Below are positions 61,943-64,000 of a stretch of DNA of 64,000 nucleotides, in pieces. The translations under genes and the position numbers were made by a program. Within the stretch, counting starts at the first letter, position 1. The number at the start of each line of letters is the position of its first letter. This stretch comes from Echiichthys vipera (Eukaryota; Chordata; Actinopteri; Perciformes; Trachinidae), in assembly GCA_963691815.1 (NCBI GenBank), contig OY829650.1, positions 7,781,027 to 7,845,026 of the forward strand. Direction: 5' to 3'. The notes under the pieces are model-generated. The model had not been told where the DNA came from. It worked only from the letters and a program-made list of their open reading frames with translations, and did not search any database.

Positions 61943-64000
61943 ACTAATAACATTAACTAGGACTCTGCTCTATTTAAGTGTCCCAATAAACCAGACAGAG
62001 AGGCTGCATGCACAATACTCTGAAACTGGGGCACCTAAATTAAAGCAGGTATCATTAATGTTATTGATTACACCAGTGCTTTTTTCTGTGACATGTCAAC
62101 ATGTCAAAACGCCCGTTGGTAATTCACAGACATACTAAATCACACATCAATGTAACCATTAAGAGGAGAAGAAAACAGGTTCATGTAAACAGGTTTCAAA
62201 ACATCCAGAAGAAGGTTCTGCAGATGTTTTATGAAGTAGACAAAGCATCTAGCATGTTTGTTAGGCTTTACGTGTACATATGTTAATAATTCATAATCTA
62301 AAAAAGGCATGCAGCCTCATTCTTCTCGTTAGTCATTTGGCAGTGTCAGGTGGGTCAATTTGTGGGAGCTGTTGATGTTGCTGCTCGACCAATTAAGAGA
62401 TGGCACGTCTCGCCTCATTAATCGTCATACTGAAATATGTTAAGACAGCTTACATTTTCATTTTTGACTCTTTTGTTTTTGCAGTTCAAACAACACATAC
62501 TTCAACATGACTGTGTTTTGGAAGCTTGGTTGTGGCTTTTTCCCCCCACTCTTATTGATGTAACCGATCTCGCCAAAAAGCTGTGATTGGCATAACATTT
62601 GTAATACTTTTAGAAACATAAAAAATAGCTACAATGTGGTCTGCCGACATTCATTGAGTGAAATGTGAGAGCTGTGGTTTAGTGTTGTACTTAAAGCAGC
62701 TGGAGAAGGAGAGAATGGCAAATGAAGAAAGCAAACCAAGAGTAGAGAAAAGGTCAGTAGCTGACCTGTGTTAGTCAGCCATGACACTCCCCATCCCACT
62801 AGGCCTATACATACAGTGCATCACACAGAGAGAGAGAGAGAGAGAGATGAGTTCCACAGTCTCTGAACAAACACGTATCTCTCTCCAAAGCTCAACCTCC
62901 TCCAGTGTTTCAGCCTGATGGTTTCTGTATAAAATACGACCATCCAGCAGATACTCCAGCCTGATCATACAAAGCTGCCTGTCAGCTACAACACAAGGCC
63001 AGCATACTAGTGTTTCCATTCAACTATTTTGAAAAATCCACCTCAAACAAGCATAGACACTTATATTTGCATTTGAAGAAGTATTATTGAAATTTGCAAT
63101 TTCCATTCAGCCTTTCTAATGTAAAATGTGCATTAAAATACATTTATGGAAACACAGCGACTGACGGTAACAGCGCTAAAGGTATCCGCTGGGTTACGTA
63201 AATAATGATTACAATGTTCAGGACACTCAAACAACCGCTGTCTTAAAACCTGAATCATAATAAAAGTCTTACAGTAGCTGTCTTGTTCCTTCTTTAAACT
63301 CCGTCCTGCGTTTTCTTTGACACAAAATGACAGTCCAAATATCCTTTTCCCTCTCTGAGGCAAAGGACACAGCCAGACACAAAGACATCAGACTCAGACA
63401 GAGCCATTAGACTGATAGAGGCATTTTCATCAAAAAGTATTAGAGCCATACATTACCATCCTCTACTGTGTATTCAGGTTATTAGAGCTGTAAGGCAGTC
63501 AGACCAGAAAAAGACTGAAGCACTTTAAACTGAATTCCTAATAAGATGAACACAAAGAAAAGACAAGAATGTGACATAGACCAGCCTCTTAGAGTCTAAA
63601 GTCATCCATGTTCCAGAAATGACTTCAAACTATTCAATAGTGACACATTTGCATTCAAAAGAGACCACTAATTTCTCTTTTCATTCCTAATGATGTATTT
63701 TGAAATAATGGCTGCACTCCTACTCATCAAACAAGAATGTTCTTTCAAAAGAAAATACTAGTTTATTTACAAGGTTGATTAAAGAGGACAGCTCTTCCAA
63801 ATACAAAAGACAAATTGTTCTCTGTACAGCATATACATGTGCACACACACTTCTAGTTTTTGCATAATCGTTGCATCCTGACCTTAATTGCGGAACTAAT
63901 CTACTGAACAAGAGAAGAGCACACATCCTTTTGATTTACAGCAGGTTGATGCAATAAGGTGTAACAGCTGATATGATAAATAAGAAGCATCTGGATAATG
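61943..64000. other. non-coding DNA with a short (GA)n
   Basis: No gene is supported. A (GA)11 tract lies at 62827-62848. The frames 62771-63019, 63133-63363 and 63720-63926 on the minus strand and 61938-62286 on the plus strand have no recognisable domain. Confidence 0.5.

Overview
The window looks like gene-poor nuclear DNA from a ray-finned (teleost) fish. It is AT-rich and carries very long (CA)n, (GT)n, (GA)n and (TA)n microsatellites. The transposon mixture is typical of teleosts: L2-type LINEs, tRNA-derived SINEs, Penelope-like and Tc1/mariner scraps, PIF-Harbinger DNA transposons and many short MITEs. There are no bacterial-style operons, no RNA genes I can support, no CRISPR array, and no multi-exon gene I can identify. 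Most open frames of 60-200 codons are chance frames or run through microsatellites or dead retroelements. The window is probably intergenic or inside a large intron.

Layout. 0-10 kb: an L2 tail, then a roughly 1.1 kb unit present twice in direct orientation (4.5-5.6 and 8.3-9.5 kb). The copies differ by a SINE, a 0.27 kb indel and a new (TA)n array. A tRNA-SINE and a terminal-inverted-repeat MITE lie between them, and a Tc1 transposase scrap follows. 10-29 kb: mostly unique AT-rich sequence with a TTAA-type MITE, a SINE with a perfect 12-bp target duplication, an L2 3' half, a possible gypsy reverse-transcriptase scrap, two near-equal long (CA)n arrays sharing a 13-bp flank, a small MITE, an LTR-like segment and a Harbinger-like end. 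29.1-32.1 kb: a nearly full-length but broken LINE on the minus strand. It keeps endonuclease and reverse-transcriptase pieces, and a (GT)n tract sits where the catalytic core was lost. 33-46 kb: SINEs, MITEs (TTAA type and Tc1-like) and microsatellites.

46.6-55.0 kb: a mosaic in which a Penelope-like 3' end and a MITE occur together twice, in inverted orientation. One copy has a 1.3 kb L2 fragment between the two parts. 55-64 kb: one weak candidate terminal coding exon (55986-56176), an L2 tail, and a 1.0 kb PIF-Harbinger element with a decayed Myb/SANT-like reading frame.

I did not find a convincing new biological system. The most useful observations are structural: the paired mosaics, the direct duplication that acts as an internal clock, the CA arrays with a shared flank, and a few small open frames with exon-like features. 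All family assignments come from reading the sequence and from memory of the families; no search was run.
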